NCBI GenBank assembly: GCA_003415625.1
Contig: PYIU01000002.1
Span: 682,001 to 746,000 of the forward strand
Direction: 5' to 3'
DNA from: Aquanectria penicillioides
Lineage: Eukaryota; Ascomycota; Sordariomycetes; Hypocreales; Nectriaceae
Length of the DNA stretch: 64,000 nt
The notes under the pieces are model-generated. The model did not search any database and was not told the origin of the DNA. It saw nothing but the letters and a program-made list of their open reading frames with translations. Shown here in pieces: positions 12,650-24,807 of this stretch. How positions within the stretch are numbered: position 1 is the stretch's first letter; the number at the start of each line of letters is the position of its first letter. The translations under genes were made by a program, and so were the position numbers.

Positions 12650-14218
12650 ACACCAGATGCGCGAATGGCAAACGCAGAGCATCGCATTGCGTCGCACGGC
12701 ATCGTGCATCGCGAGATTTTCGCAGCAGTGGAGAGAGGTTGCTGTTTCGGCGGCGACCCGCTAAAAAACCCAGCGGCCAGGGCCACTCAGGGCCCTCGTC
12801 TGGCACCCGCTCCGGCGCTGCTGCGGCGTAAAAGCGTTCGCGGCAGTGGGCGGCGTGGCCGCTAGCACACCCGCTGGAGCGCGCACACCCACCTCCCAGG
12901 AGCAGGCCCAATCGGCTTGGGCGAGATGGCTCTTTTCGGAGTGCGTGGCCAACCAGGCGACGGCGCGGCGACATCAAGTTCTTTGCAGGAGGGCTGAAGC
13001 CACCGACGATGCGAACCGGCTTCCATGGTGCGTTCCATGCATGTTCCAGATGTGACTTGTGCTTGTGTGTGATGGATAGAGATCTATGAGTGGAAAGAGC
13101 TTTGGATTGATGCATTTTCTTGCTTTTCCGTCCATGCGCTCTCCATCAAGTGCAAGCAAGAGCTCGACAATTCATCACTGTGCCGTCCCCCTGCTGGCCC
13201 TTTCTTTGCCTGTTTGGTTGCGGCACGGGCAAATCGTAATTCCTCGAGTCAAGCCCAGCCAAGAGCCAACAAAGAGCCATCGCTCCAGCAAATCTCATCC
13301 TTCTTCCATCCATCCCGTATGTCAGGTTGCGCCTCGGACCAGACCGGCCTCAGAGACCCGTCGTCCCCTGCTAGTTAGTATCTGGGGCCGCCAGCCGGCT
13401 CCCGCTGCGTGCAAATGGGCCCTGTGCAGCACGTAGCGCACAGATGCGAACAAGTAGAAGCTTTCCAGAAGCATTGAAACCTGGATTCTATTATGTACTT
13501 GTTTCTTAGGCGACCCCCTCTCCTCATACAACCCACGCCGATGTCGTCGTCGCACTTCAACATCACTGGGGCCTATGATGGAGACGCGTCGAGCCAAGGT
13601 CCTCATCCTGGGGTCTTGTTGGGGGCTTGGGGCTACGTTATCCCTGCGGGCCATTGTTGACTTTTGTCTTCCCGTAGTATCCCACCGGCCCGGCCATGTC
13701 AAAATGTCGCAGCGGGGGGAAAAGATTCGAGTCGCACAGGCGCCGTCCCACGCGCGGATGCGCCCTTCCGAGAAGCCAGCCGTTGACAAAAGGGAATGAC
13801 TCCCCCAAACCGAAGGCCGATGCGGTCCCAGCGAACCAACGGTTTTGGTCACTACGAGCATCGTCAGAAACAGGAGAGCATGGCGGAGCTCTGGGGGATT
13901 TCCCATCCTCCACACCATCCGCACCTGGTACCCCATCGTTCGACAAATCTCGCCTCACTGGAGAGAAAACATGCGCCGGGCTTTTCGAACCAACCGGACA
14001 GTAACTTGACTAATGCCTTTGGGTCACGAATCGGGGTTGCGCTCGAATGGGCTGGGTTCCTCATCAATTCATTGCAGGCAGATGCTGCCAGGAGGCGCAA
14101 TTGAAAAGCAGATGCTTTGATGCGCAATCGCGTGATGTCCATAGTCTGGGACAGTCATGTTCTTCCATGTGCTGCAGCATTTTCTTTCTGGTGATGACAC
14201 TAACTAGGAAAACCGAGA

Positions 14219-14220
<2 letters not shown>

Positions 14221-14249
<29 letters not shown>

Positions 14250-14291
14250 AAAAGGAAAAAGAAAAAGAAAAAGAAAAAGAAAAAGAAGAAG
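14221..14291. repeat. CAA repeat followed by GAAAAA repeat
   Basis: A (CAA)n tract with one interruption runs into several GAAAAA units. It lies about 110 bp downstream of the TPR-CHAT stop codon. Confidence 0.92.
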
Positions 14292-14401
14292 TCAACCAAA
14301 ATCCAAGGCCTGCAATAGGCGCCACCCGTGGGAACTAGGCGTTCGGCGCTCGCCTACCTTCTTGGTGGCGGCAAATCCCAAAATTTCTATGCGTGGCGAT
14401 A

Positions 14402-17400
14402 TTACAGACCATCTGCGGCACCAGCCCCGTAATGCACATACGGAATCCAAAGCGGCTCAGTTGGTTCATCAACGTCAACAACATCTCTTCCACTTGCTGG
14501 GCCCTGCATGCCTTCCCGATATTCCTCTTCCCTAGCTCGTAGCGACCTTTCATCCTCCACCCAAGCATCTCGTAGGTGTTTAACAGCGTAGTGAAGCGCG
14601 TAACTTATGTTCTTGTCGTTTATCCCGCGATCTCGTAGGAACTGATACGTCAGCTTGGCCACACCGACACACATCGCGTCATCCACTTCCCAAAGAGTGC
14701 CAACGACATGGCGAAACCCCGCCAATTGGAAAGCATGAATCAAGTGCATGCTTTCATCAACCGCCCTCTCGTTGAGAATTTGCCCCGTCCTGCAGGCAGA
14801 GAGATACGCTAGAAATGGTAAATTTGCCGACAGGTTGGTTTCCAGTATGCTGCCTACGGTCAATGGGTTTTGCTCCCAGTCCTTGAGCAACAACAGGCTC
14901 CCGAAAGGGCTGTCCTGTTTTGAGATTCCATGCCCAGCAAAGTGGAACATTGTGCAGTCCTTCAACGCGGATAGAACATTAGCCTTGAGGCATTCGGGCT
15001 GAGAACATTGCCAGCTCATTTCATCGCAAATTTTCTGTACGGCCTTTGTCTCATTTTCTGCGTGGGAGAGGCATTTATACCCGGGCGTGTCTTTCATGGC
15101 GACTAAGACGATCTTCTCTGCGCGCTCTGTTGTCGCTGGCGGCTGGCTACGACGCTCTATGATCGCTTTGATGGACGAGCTATAAGATGATATAGCCATG
15201 TCAATGGCTGTATCATTGGTGCGGCCCATGTGACGTCCTGCAGCGTGGATTGGAAAGTTGGTGAGGAGCCCTGTCGGAATCCACCAGACGCGGGGCCAAT
15301 TCTCATTTGTTGGCGGCTCTCTGATGCCTAGAAAGTCAAAAATAGGACGGACAACCACATCCCACAGCCATTCAAGCGTCTCTTGCGATCGAATGGTACT
15401 GATCCGGTCACGAATGTCCTTTTGAGAAAGCAGAGGCAGCCCTAACGCTCGAATCCCCGACTTTTCAACAATTAAAGCGTCGCACCTGTGAGAGCTAACA
15501 TTGAGAACAACTATTGGACCTTGAGCAGCTGCGTCTTGCATCTCTGCTGGTGTTGCGGAAAGAAGAAAGCGCTCGAACCCTGGTTTGCTCCGTATTTCCT
15601 GGAGTAGAAGCAACATCTGGCTGTTCATTTGGTGAGGCTGGTCTGATGTAGTGCTCGCACTGCCAGACAAATATTGGGCAATGCTATGCGGTGGAGGAGA
15701 CTCGATCCGATCACGCAGGCTCATGTAGGAACTTGCGAGATCTGGATGGTGTTTCTGCAGATCGGCGAGGTTAGAGCGAAGACCCTGAAGAGAGGCTGCA
15801 AGGACACCGCGACCTGTCTCGAGGAGGTCCAACGCTTTCACAGGGCCTTTCCCAGCGTGCAGCGCGATAGCTGCCGCATCTGAGGCAATCCCTGCTGCAA
15901 AAGTGAGAAGCTGTTGCTTGTCAACATTCTCCAACGACAGTGGAGCAACCAGCGGCACCAGGTTGACGGAATCCTTGGCAGTGCGATAGGCCATCTCGGG
16001 GTTTTGGAGAATATCTTCAAGCGCCAAGAGCTTGCGGCCAGCCATAATCCTCACTCTAACCCAAGATTGCTGATGACTGAGAGTGGCAGTAAAGCATTGT
16101 TTCATCTCTTCGAGATCTGAGATGTCGCCATGCTGCAAGTACCGATCCTGAAGCCGAAGTCCGAGATTGTTCAACAGTGACCCTCTATTTGAATGCTCTT
16201 GAGGAATGGCCGCTGCAGATTCGCGGGCGTAGTTGATGGCTTCTTCCAGGTCTTCTGCGGAGCCTGTGCTGGTATACCTATCGCTCAGATGGCTAACAAG
16301 GTTGTTCAATCGAATGGCGCGATCCGGGTGATCTTTGGGTGTATTGTGGATGACTTCTTGGAGGATTGTAATGGAATCGTCGAGATCGCTCATCTGATGC
16401 TCATACATGAACTTGTAACCGAGCTGGATGCCGAGATTGTTTTGCCACTGCGTTCGATTTGGGTGATCCATTGAAGTAAGCCGAATAGATTCCCTTGAGA
16501 GACTAATTGCTTCGTTTAGATCATTGATTCTTTGCACACGCGTGAACCTATCGCACAACTGAGAAGAAAGTGTATAGCATAGGGAGGCTCGAATTGGGTG
16601 GTCATTCGCGACATTTTGGAGGGCTTTCCATGTGATGGCGATTCCCTCGGTAAGATCAGCCATGGCACCAATACGCTGATATCTGGAACCGAGATGAGAC
16701 GCTAGATTGCTCACGTATTTGGCTCGGTCGGGATGATCCTCAGGAGTCTCGTTGACGGCGTTTCGGGATAGCAGAATAGCCTCGTCCAACGCGGTAATTG
16801 ACCCTGTCCGTGAATGCAATTTGCCAAGCATTGATCCAAGGTTGCTGACGACGCTCGGCCTGCCCTCGTCATTTGTCTCGATAATCTTCAGCGCCTGTCG
16901 AGCTTTTTCGATAGCTTGATCGAGATCGACAATGTTTCCCGTACGTGTGTATCTATCACTCAGCAGCGTTGAAAGGTTACTTAGTATCGCACCCCTATCG
17001 AGGTGCTGTTCTGTCATCACATCCAAGGCACTTGTCGCTGCAGAAATAGCCTCATCAAAGCCCGATGATATCCCAGTGCACAAGCATTTGTCGCTGAGCA
17101 GGATGCTCAGGTTATTGAGGAGCCCTGGATCTTTTGGAGAAGCCTCCAAGGCTTTGTTTGCGAGAATGATGGCTTCGTCAAGATTCTCGATGGATCCAGT
17201 GTGGGAATAACGATGGCCAAGCAAAGTCCCAAGATTACTCATCCGTTTGATGATAGAACTGTCACCCTCTGGAGTATAGTCAATCGCTTTTCGGCTCCTT
17301 TCAATGGCTTCTTCAAGGTTTGCCATTGAGGCCGTACGAGAGAATCGAGTTCCAAGGTCGATAATGAGAATGTCCAACAAGGCGACATGATCTAGAGATC

Positions 17401-18408
17401 CCTCTGGCACAAGTTCGACAGCTTGTCTGGTTGCTTTTATCGCCTCATCAATTTCTTCTATCGATCCCGTGTATGAAAACCTCTCATTAAGAAGACTACC
17501 AAGAAGTATCATTGATTGAGCTGAATATTCTTCGTCATCCGATGTACGTTTAGTAAGATCCAGAGCCTCTATGATGGCTTCTTCTAAGTGATCTCTGGTC
17601 CTGGTGTGCAAATACCGCTTATGAAGTTGGAAGGTGAGAAATCGTGATTCTTCCAAATGGTTTGGGTGGTCCTCTGGCATAATTCGCATGATTTTTCGGG
17701 CTACCCTGATAGCCTCGTCAAGATCTACCATATGGTTGGTTAATGAATATCTCTGGTCAAGTCGGCTGCCGAGATTGCTTAAATCTTCAAGAAAGTCCGG
17801 ATCGTCTTCTGAGCTGGTTTGAATGGCCCTTTGAGCTAGGTCAATAGCTTCGTCAAGGTCGGTCGCCGATCCAGTTTCTGAGTATCTATCCGCAACGAGG
17901 TTCCCGAGATCGCTTAGCAATTTTCCTTGGTGTGCACGGTGTCCGAATTTAGCTTGATGACCTCGCGCCCGACTTCGATCGCTTCTTCGAGATGGGCCGT
18001 AGTGCCACTGCGAGAGTATCTGTCGCTCAATTGGATATATAAGTTCCTTAATAGCGAAGCACGAGGATTTCCTGAGTCGCGTGGGGTGGCCTCAATTGTT
18101 TGGCGGGATGTGGAGATGGCCTTGTCAAGATCCGAGATATCTCTAGTAAGAAGGTATTTCATGCTGATCGCAGTTTGGAGACTGTTTAGCACATTGGCTC
18201 GCTCTGGATACTCATTTGCGGCAATGTCGACAAGTTGCTGTGCCACAGCAATGCACTCATCGATATCATGTACGGATTTTGTGTATTCGAATTTTTCGGC
18301 AAGTAGACTTCCCAAATGATTCAATCGCCCTTTCAAATCCGGATGGTTTTTGGGAAGCCCACTCACGGTCTCGCGAGCCAATCGAATAGCATCGTCACAG
18401 TCTGCCAT
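14402..18408 (-). CDS. TPR-repeat protein with C-terminal CHAT protease domain, with one frameshift
   Basis: About 17 consecutive repeats of roughly 45 residues, each like DLDEAI..AR.AI....P.DHP.R...L.NLG..L.DRYSRTGS, fill residues 1 to about 800. These are TPR-type helical pairs that usually bind a ligand or partner. The C-terminal third is a CHAT domain (caspase-like, clan CD): histidine in HFAGHG (residue 1160, bases 14930-14932) and cysteine in LSACRTG (residue 1206, bases 14792-14794), so the His-Cys dyad is intact. HVVGTLWEVDD follows, as is usual in CHAT. The frame breaks at 17922-17926, where an A run lacks one base (HTKEK-LLSDLGN); adding it gives 1335 residues. The start at 18408 is the first ATG, but the frame stays open upstream to an in-frame TAA about 65 bases away, with a possible TAG acceptor, so a 5' exon may be missing. 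Codons are less GC-rich than in neighbouring genes. Function (defence, cell death or signalling) is inferred. Confidence 0.88.
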
Positions 18409-21400
18409 TTTGAGTGTTGTAGCTTGTTCGATTTTCTCGAGAACTAGGATTTTTGCATGATATCTCGAAACGGTTTACTCCCAACGATGTATATTTCTAC
18501 TCCTGGCGGGCAAGTTATATGCGATACTTTGAGGTCGATTTATGGACTCGTATGTCTTGATGCCTAATTTTTCCTTTCTGCTAATGATGCCTATTTTCTT
18601 GCACTTTTCAAACCAGGCGACCAATAGGTACACGACTGAGTAGCCCATGATGCTGTTTGCATCCTCACTGGCATGGTACTGTGATGTGGCGCTGTGACAG
18701 TCTGAGTGAAGCAATCTGTTTGGCTGATATATTTGTCGAAACACTACAAATCAGTCGACAGTCCCGAATACTCCCGAAGGTTTGACCCCAAGGAACCGTT
18801 GAACAAAGTTGCCACTGCGCCCTGGTATCATTGGTCATACTGTCTTTGTTGGCCCTCCCACAATTTTCTGCCAGCCTTGTGTGGCCGGATTGGACAAATT
18901 TAGGCATTCATGTAGGAACATGCGAGGCACTTAGATGTAAATATTGTGCTTGATTGAGAGCTGGTAACTTGAAAAGGTGTGCCCGTACTATTGATTGGCT
19001 GTTTGATAACATCAAAGGCTCAACACCCGAGCGACTGTGCTGGTACCCCCAATACGTACTCTACAGCTACTCTTGAAGAAATAAGAAGCACTCCCTTGTT
19101 ACCCTGGTAGTTTTATTATAAAAGGAGTTGTAGCCTAAAATAACAAGGATTTCGTAAGTTTTATAAAAAGTTTGTTGGATTTCAGATTTATGCATCTTCA
19201 CGAGCAATTGCCACAGGTCCTGCCCAACTTACAAGACATGTGCCCGCATCTCGCAGAGAATTGATAACACTCCGTAGAAGTGACACTCAAGTTTGTTAGA
19301 GATCAAAAAGATTCACAGTGTCTGAATAACATCCTATTGCTCTTCGACTCCTTCTCAGATTTTTCTACCTTGGACAAGATGACTTGAATTCCTTGGGCGT
19401 AAAATGGGCTTGGCATCCGACTGGCTGTTTTTTTGCTAATGTTGAGCAGAAGGGCTTAAATACTCCAGGGTCGTCGAGTATACGTGAACCAATGTATTCC
19501 TTACTGATCAAGGACGATCTGGCCAACCCCATTTGTTCCATATGCTATTGTGAGGATTTTCTCAGCTCGCTCACCTATGATCATTGCAGGCTAGGCTACG
19601 GCAGCTTGCACATATGTGCTAAACCATGCAGAACTAACAACCCTCCTCTAGTAATGAAGCCGAGCAACTGGCACATCAGATATGAACATTACAAGTATGC
19701 CCAGGACTCCATTGATAAACCGACTTCAATAGAACACGAACGCCAGCCCGATGAGTAGTATCATAGACCAGATTAAAGGAGATTGTAAAATTCTGTTTAG
19801 CCAAGGAAGAACATTGAATAATAGGTTCCAAGGCTTTCTTTGTGGGAATAGGGAAACCTCAAAGTGGAGTGATCTGAAGGCTATAGAGGGTGAAATCACT
19901 ACTAGGAGTCGGGGTGAATCGATTTCTTAAGAGTGACTGAAAAATGAAGACAAAGAAGAGCCTGAGAGTGCCCACGTTTTGATTTTGCCCCGGAATTTAC
20001 CATGGTAGTCTTTTTTAGGGCTTCCGAGTTGAGCCTAGGTTCGCGTGGCCACACCGAATTATCTTTTTCCTTTCTATGACTCTGCTTCCAAATTTGACAT
20101 TGGTCGCATCGCTAGGCTGTGCTTAATATGGAACCCACTCCATCAATTTCGGGATCAAGCTTTCTTCTAAAAGCTTGCGTTGTGTAGTTGGCCGCGTTTT
20201 TATCCCCGGTTTGAGGCCGAGGGCAGTTTGCAAAGAGCAATCTCGGAGCTTGCGAAGCCACCCAGATTTATCCACTCACCATAACTAACAGACGCATGTT
20301 GATGGTTTTCTGGCCTTTTCAGTGAGTCGAGGGCGAACTAGCTTCTGGTCGCATCGTGAAGGGCGGTTCTGAAGGGGCCATAATGTGCCCAATTAACGAT
20401 GGATGGGACCGGGCTCTGTGTCTCAAATGCGACGCTGCCAAGTATGTGGGTTTATTGATTTGAGTGGGAGCCGCATGCAAGTGGAGTAAAAGCCACTTGG
20501 ACGGACCAAAAGCAACAAAGGTAAATGCAGCCAAGGGCCGGAGAGACGCAATGGCGACAGTGCAATGCGCTGGCGCCAAGGTCAGCAGAGGCGAGGACCC
20601 TCTTGCGACTGCGCAACAAAAGGACTCAGGTCGCTCGCTGGTGTTGGACAATTGTTGTGAGCAACCTGGCTGTGTTTGCGTGCTGGCACAAAATGCCTTC
20701 AATGTCCCAGCCGAGCTGAAGGCCAAGGCCTAGAACCTCGCCCTTAGGGCTGGGCAGGCTGTGTTTTCGGATTCCCGGCACCCGTGCAGCGCTGGGCGGG
20801 ATTCTAGTGGTTAGAACCCTCTGCAAGTAGCCCCCTCAGCTGCCCAGGCCTCACTGGCTTCCCCCCAAGCGAGCCCCAGGCCGGCCCCAAAAGAGCCCCA
20901 AGAGATTAGGGCTGCAGGGGCCTATCGACCCACCGGATCGACAGCTTCGTCCCTTCGGAGGCCCAGGGCAGCGCGCTGATTCGACAAGCCCGGCACTTGG
21001 AGCCCACACCAGCTTGGAGCTGTGGGCGATGCCGAGGGCCCCTAAGCCCGATCGCGCTACAGCGGTCGATAGCGGCCTTCGATGACCTCATGACGATTCG
21101 AGCCAAGATGGTCGGCGCATGTGCTGGGCGCATCCGGCGTGTCTCATTTTGATTTATTGGCAACCCCCCGCTTTGGTTGGCATTGCGGATGGTTCTTGTG
21201 TTATGTTTTCCCTTCCCGTCCCTTCCCTTTCCTTTCCGTCGCATCGCCATCATCTGTCATCGTCGCCGTCGCCAATCCCCAGCGACTTTGACAAAACATT
21301 GATATCAGGCCATCGACAACCGCATCCAGCGCCATTGATACTCATCGCCCATCGACTCCACAAAGCAATCTTCCCCTGGCTAGCTCGATTGTCGTCTTTG

Positions 21401-21413
21401 ACGACCCCTCGCC
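18409..21413. other. Intergenic, moderately AT-rich, no supported gene
   Basis: About 3 kb. The first 1.9 kb is more AT-rich than the gene region and has only fragmentary frames, such as 19384-19758 plus (124 codons) and 18475-18744 minus, none recognisable. The last 0.3 kb is C/T-rich and should be the promoter and 5' UTR of PNS1. Confidence 0.55.
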
Positions 21414-23153
21414 ATGGGCGACAACTACTACAACCCCAACCAGCAGGGGAACAATGGCGGCTACTATCCACCGCCGCAACAACCACAGCCTGGCTACAAT
21501 GGTGGCCATCAACAACCTCCCATGAGCTACCAGCCTCAGCCGCCGACGCAACCCCAGCAGTATCACCCGCCGCCGAACAACCAAGGCTACATGCCTGCGC
21601 AGGCCGTCGATGGCGAAAAGTACTCGTTTGACCAGGCCTTCAAGGTCCAAAAGCCCAAGTACAACGACCTGTGGGCCGGTATCCTGGTGATTACATCTCC
21701 CCCCCTTCAGTAATCTGTCTGTCGAGGTCGCCAGACCAACTGACTCTGTTCACCGTCCAGTTCATTCTCTTCTTCCTCGGTTACACTGCCGTCTCAGCCA
21801 TCGCACTTCAAGCCTACGCTGCTAATCGCAAGGCTAGCGGCGGCGGCATCTATGACGGCAAAAGCTTCGCCTTGAACACGAACACGATTGTCCTTTTTGT
21901 CTTCTGCTTAGTCGTGGCCGTCGTTCTCTCGTACGCCTACGTCTGGATCGCAAGATTGTTTCCGAAGCAGTTCATCTGGGTCACCGGAATCCTCAACGTT
22001 GTATTCGCGTTGGGTACGGCTATTTTCTACCTCTACAAGAAGTACTATTCTGCAGGCATCGTGTTCCTCATCTTTGGTCTGTTCATGGCGTTTTGCTTCT
22101 GGACCTGGATATCTCGAATTCCGTTTTCGGCATTGATGCTCAAGACCTCTATCGACGTCAGCAAGAAATACGGCCATGTATACCTGGTCAGCTTCATCGG
22201 CGGTATGATCGCCACAGCCTTTGCCGCCTGGTACGCCGTCACTCTGGTGGCCATCTATACAAAGTGGCAGCCCGCGAACAACAACACCTCGTGTAAGAAC
22301 GGAGGCTGTAGCAAGGGCAAGGTGATTGGCCTGGTCGTGTTTGTTACCTTTACCATGTACTGGGTCTCCGAGTTCATCAAGAACGCCATTCACACCATCA
22401 TTGCTGGCGTCTACGGCTCATGGTACTTTTGCGTCCACAACTTCCCCAAGGACGCCACGCGTGGTGCCACCAAGCGCGCTCTCACCTACAGTTTCGGATC
22501 CATCAGCTTGGGCAGCTTGCTTATTGCCATTATTCAATTCCTGCGACAGATTTGCCAGGCAGTGCGAAACCAGGAGGCCAGTGAGGGTGATTGGATTGGC
22601 TGCGCCATTGCCTGCTGTCTCGGCTGCTTGCTCTCAATCCTGGAGTGGGCTATCGAGTTCCTCAACCGATATGCCTTCTGCCACATTGCGCTGTACGGCA
22701 AGGCCTACTTCCCAGCCGCAAAGGATACATGGAAGATGATCAAGGACCGAGGCATTGACGCTCTCATTAACGTAAGTTGTCTTCAATACCATATGGCATC
22801 TAGTTTGACTTATTGATGTTATCAAATACTAGGAATGTCTTATTGGCCCCGTCCTCTCGTTCGGTGCTCTTTTTGTCGGATACGTCTGTGCTCTCCTCGC
22901 ATACCTCTACCTTCTGTTCACCGACCCCGCATATAACAAGGACGGTTCTTACACCGCTGTCGTGGTGGCCTTTGCTTTCCTAATCGGCTTCCAGATCGCC
23001 AACGTCTTCACTACACCCCTCTCTAGCGGTATCGACACCATTTTCGTTGCTGCTGGCTGGGACCCTCAGGTCATGTGGCGCGACCACCCCGAGCTCTACG
23101 CTGAGATGGTCAGGACCTATCCCGAGGTGCAGCAGGCTATCCCCAACAGGTAA
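21414..23153 (+). CDS. PNS1: Pns1, choline-transporter-like (CTL/SLC44) membrane protein
   Basis: Three exons: 21414-21686, 21761-22771 and 22833-23153, giving 534 residues. Intron 1 (74 bp) runs GTGATT...CCGTCCAG and intron 2 (61 bp) runs GTAAGT...ACTAG; both are phase 0. The N-terminal 70 residues are a cytosolic Pro/Gln/Asn/Tyr-rich tail (PPPQQPQPGY), followed by YSFDQAFKVQKPKYNDLWAG, the block that precedes TM1 in fungal Pns1. About ten hydrophobic segments follow. The extracellular loop has two cysteines (NNTSCKNGGCSKG), and the C-terminal half has the conserved NRYAFCHIALYGKAYFPAAK block. Length and termini match the family. Despite the name, yeast Pns1 is not shown to be needed for choline uptake, so the substrate is open. 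It probably acts at the plasma membrane. Confidence 0.93.
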
Positions 23154-23505
23154 ACGCCTGACGGTGGTTAGTATGTGTGGACGAGAGAATTAGGACTATG
23201 GGTTATGCGCTGGGAAGGGCTATTGATACCACATTGGTGATGATGGGGACGATACCAGACAGGACAGGTGGGAAAGGACGGTGCTTGGTGTTTTCATCAT
23301 GGGACGGCATTTTGGCCAGGACAACAGCAATAAACGGCAGGATAGCAAGCATTTGTTAATCAATCAAATTCATTAGAACAACCTAATCGCCTAAAACTCC
23401 CTGCGTGATCCGCTAACTCCAACAACATGACTCTGACATGTAACCTAGTTCCTAGGTCTTGTTTGTATCGACACCGTCTCGCTTGTTGCGTCGCATCTCC
23501 TCCCC
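23154..23505. other. Short intergenic gap, 3' flanks of PNS1 and the small membrane protein
   Basis: Convergent 3' ends; no gene seen. Confidence 0.6.
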
Positions 23506-23709
23506 TTATTTCAGGTTCGACACGTAAAGAGGATAGCTCAGGCGCCCACGTACGGGGATGTCGTCTGCGACCCGAATGTAAATGCCCTGGTTCTCATCGG
23601 TCGCGCGCTTCAGCTCGACGAGGAACATGGCCATGACGACGAGGATGCCGGCGAGGATGAGGGCCGTGACACTGGCGATGAAGCGATCGAGGCCGTTGTT
23701 GTTACCCAT
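23506..23709 (-). CDS. Possible small single-pass membrane protein, 67 residues, unrecognised
   Basis: An ATG frame of 67 codons ending in TAA. The N-terminus is polar (MGNNNGLDRF), then comes one clear hydrophobic helix at about residues 11-32 (ending GILVVMAMFLVEL), then a charged tail with basic and acidic residues (ELKRATDENQGIYIRVADD). The order of soluble, helix and charged segments looks like a real tail-anchored or single-pass protein, and the codons are GC-ending like those of nearby genes. I do not recognise the family. It is convergent with PNS1. It could be a chance frame, so confidence is moderate. Confidence 0.5.
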   Translation of the reverse strand: MGNNNGLDRFIASVTALILAGILVVMAMFLVELKRATDENQGIYIRVADDIPVRGRLSYPLYVSNLK

Positions 23710-24807
23710 TTTGGCTGATGGTAGGATGAGCGGTTTTCCTTTTGGTTTTGTTTGGTATTGTAGCTTCTGCTGCGACGTGGAGGGATATGTGTTGTCGTGA
23801 ACGGTATTGTAGTTGTACCAGTATATCGCGGGGGAGGATGTGCCAAGACCTGTCTTGATCTCAAAGAAAACGCCAAGAGATGAAGTACACGGAGAGTAAT
23901 TCTAGAGTGAATCAGCTCCCTCTCAGCCACACGCACGCCTGGGGGGGGGGATTCGGCCGGTTCTTATTCCCCTCCCTCTTTGCATCTGCGTCCCGCACCC
24001 CCTTGACTCAGGCCTTCTTCCTTCACCTCAGCCGCACCAGAGCGCTATCAAAGACTCTAGTCCAGATGACCCAATCCCCTCACGCTCACACAGACGCAGA
24101 CACGGACCCTCCCGAAATAAATCAAGCCTCGGACTGGGGTCTGCCTCAGAGATGTTTGCGCTAGCCTCTCGCCGGCGTGCGCTGGGAACGAACGAGATTA
24201 CTCAGTGGCCACGGGGGATGCACATAGCGCAGTTGGGATAGACGCTGTAACGCTGGCGCGCGCGCCTCAAGATGTAATTTTTTTTTTTTTTTTTTTTTTT
24301 GGCTACGCGAGCGGATTGGCGGTGTTAGCTTCGAGAGGATGATTTTGGGGGCTGGGACGGGATTGATAACGTGTGTAAAGCTAGATCTGAACAGGGGGCC
24401 CTTTGCCAGTGCCCGAGGAGCGGATAATGCGACGCATGCTGGGGTTATTCGTATTGCGAGGAGCACGCGAGCTGGAGACCATCGTCAGACGGCTCGCTTT
24501 TAGCCCGGCGCAACACCACGACCATAGTCGCACGATGTGAAAATTGGAATAAGAATCGCCTGCTTGCACAAGAAAGATGGTAGGATTGCTTGCTGGGACA
24601 TGTTCAACTTGGGACAGCCTAACTTAACCTACAAGAAAGCACCTGACCTGACAGGGCGGTCGAATTCGTACAAAGAATCGTACAAAGAACAAGGGACCTC
24701 CGACGCCAACCATGAAGTGAAGCCATCCTCCTTCAACGCCAAACCAAAGCGCAACCAGAGAATCCAAATTTCTCCAACACATATGAACGTCTACAACTTG
24801 AGATCTT
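23710..24807. other. Intergenic with G10 and T23 homopolymers
   Basis: About 1.1 kb with no supported gene. It contains a run of ten G at 23941-23950 and a run of 23 T at 24278-24300, which are likely to vary or be miscalled. Confidence 0.65.
24278..24300. repeat. Poly-T run of 23
   Basis: Uninterrupted T homopolymer in intergenic DNA. Confidence 0.95.

Larger units (their letters stand above)
11871..14401. other. Intergenic, no supported gene
   Basis: About 2.5 kb. The part near 11871 is GA/CT-rich and should hold the permease promoter and 5' UTR. There is a GA microsatellite at 12626-12649 and a CAA/GAAAAA tract at 14221-14291. Long frames at 12381-13115 and 13322-13936 (minus) lack domains and look spurious. 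Confidence 0.6.

Noticed and set aside
12381..13115. 244-codon minus-strand frame
   Set aside because: Low-complexity Ser/Arg/Leu translation driven by a GA repeat; no recognisable motif.
13322..13936. 204-codon minus-strand frame
   Set aside because: Overlaps other open frames on both strands; composition typical of random GC-rich DNA.
19384..19758. 124-codon plus-strand frame as a possible effector beside the TPR-CHAT gene
   Set aside because: No similarity I can recognise to gasdermin, HET or other effector domains, and codon use looks random.
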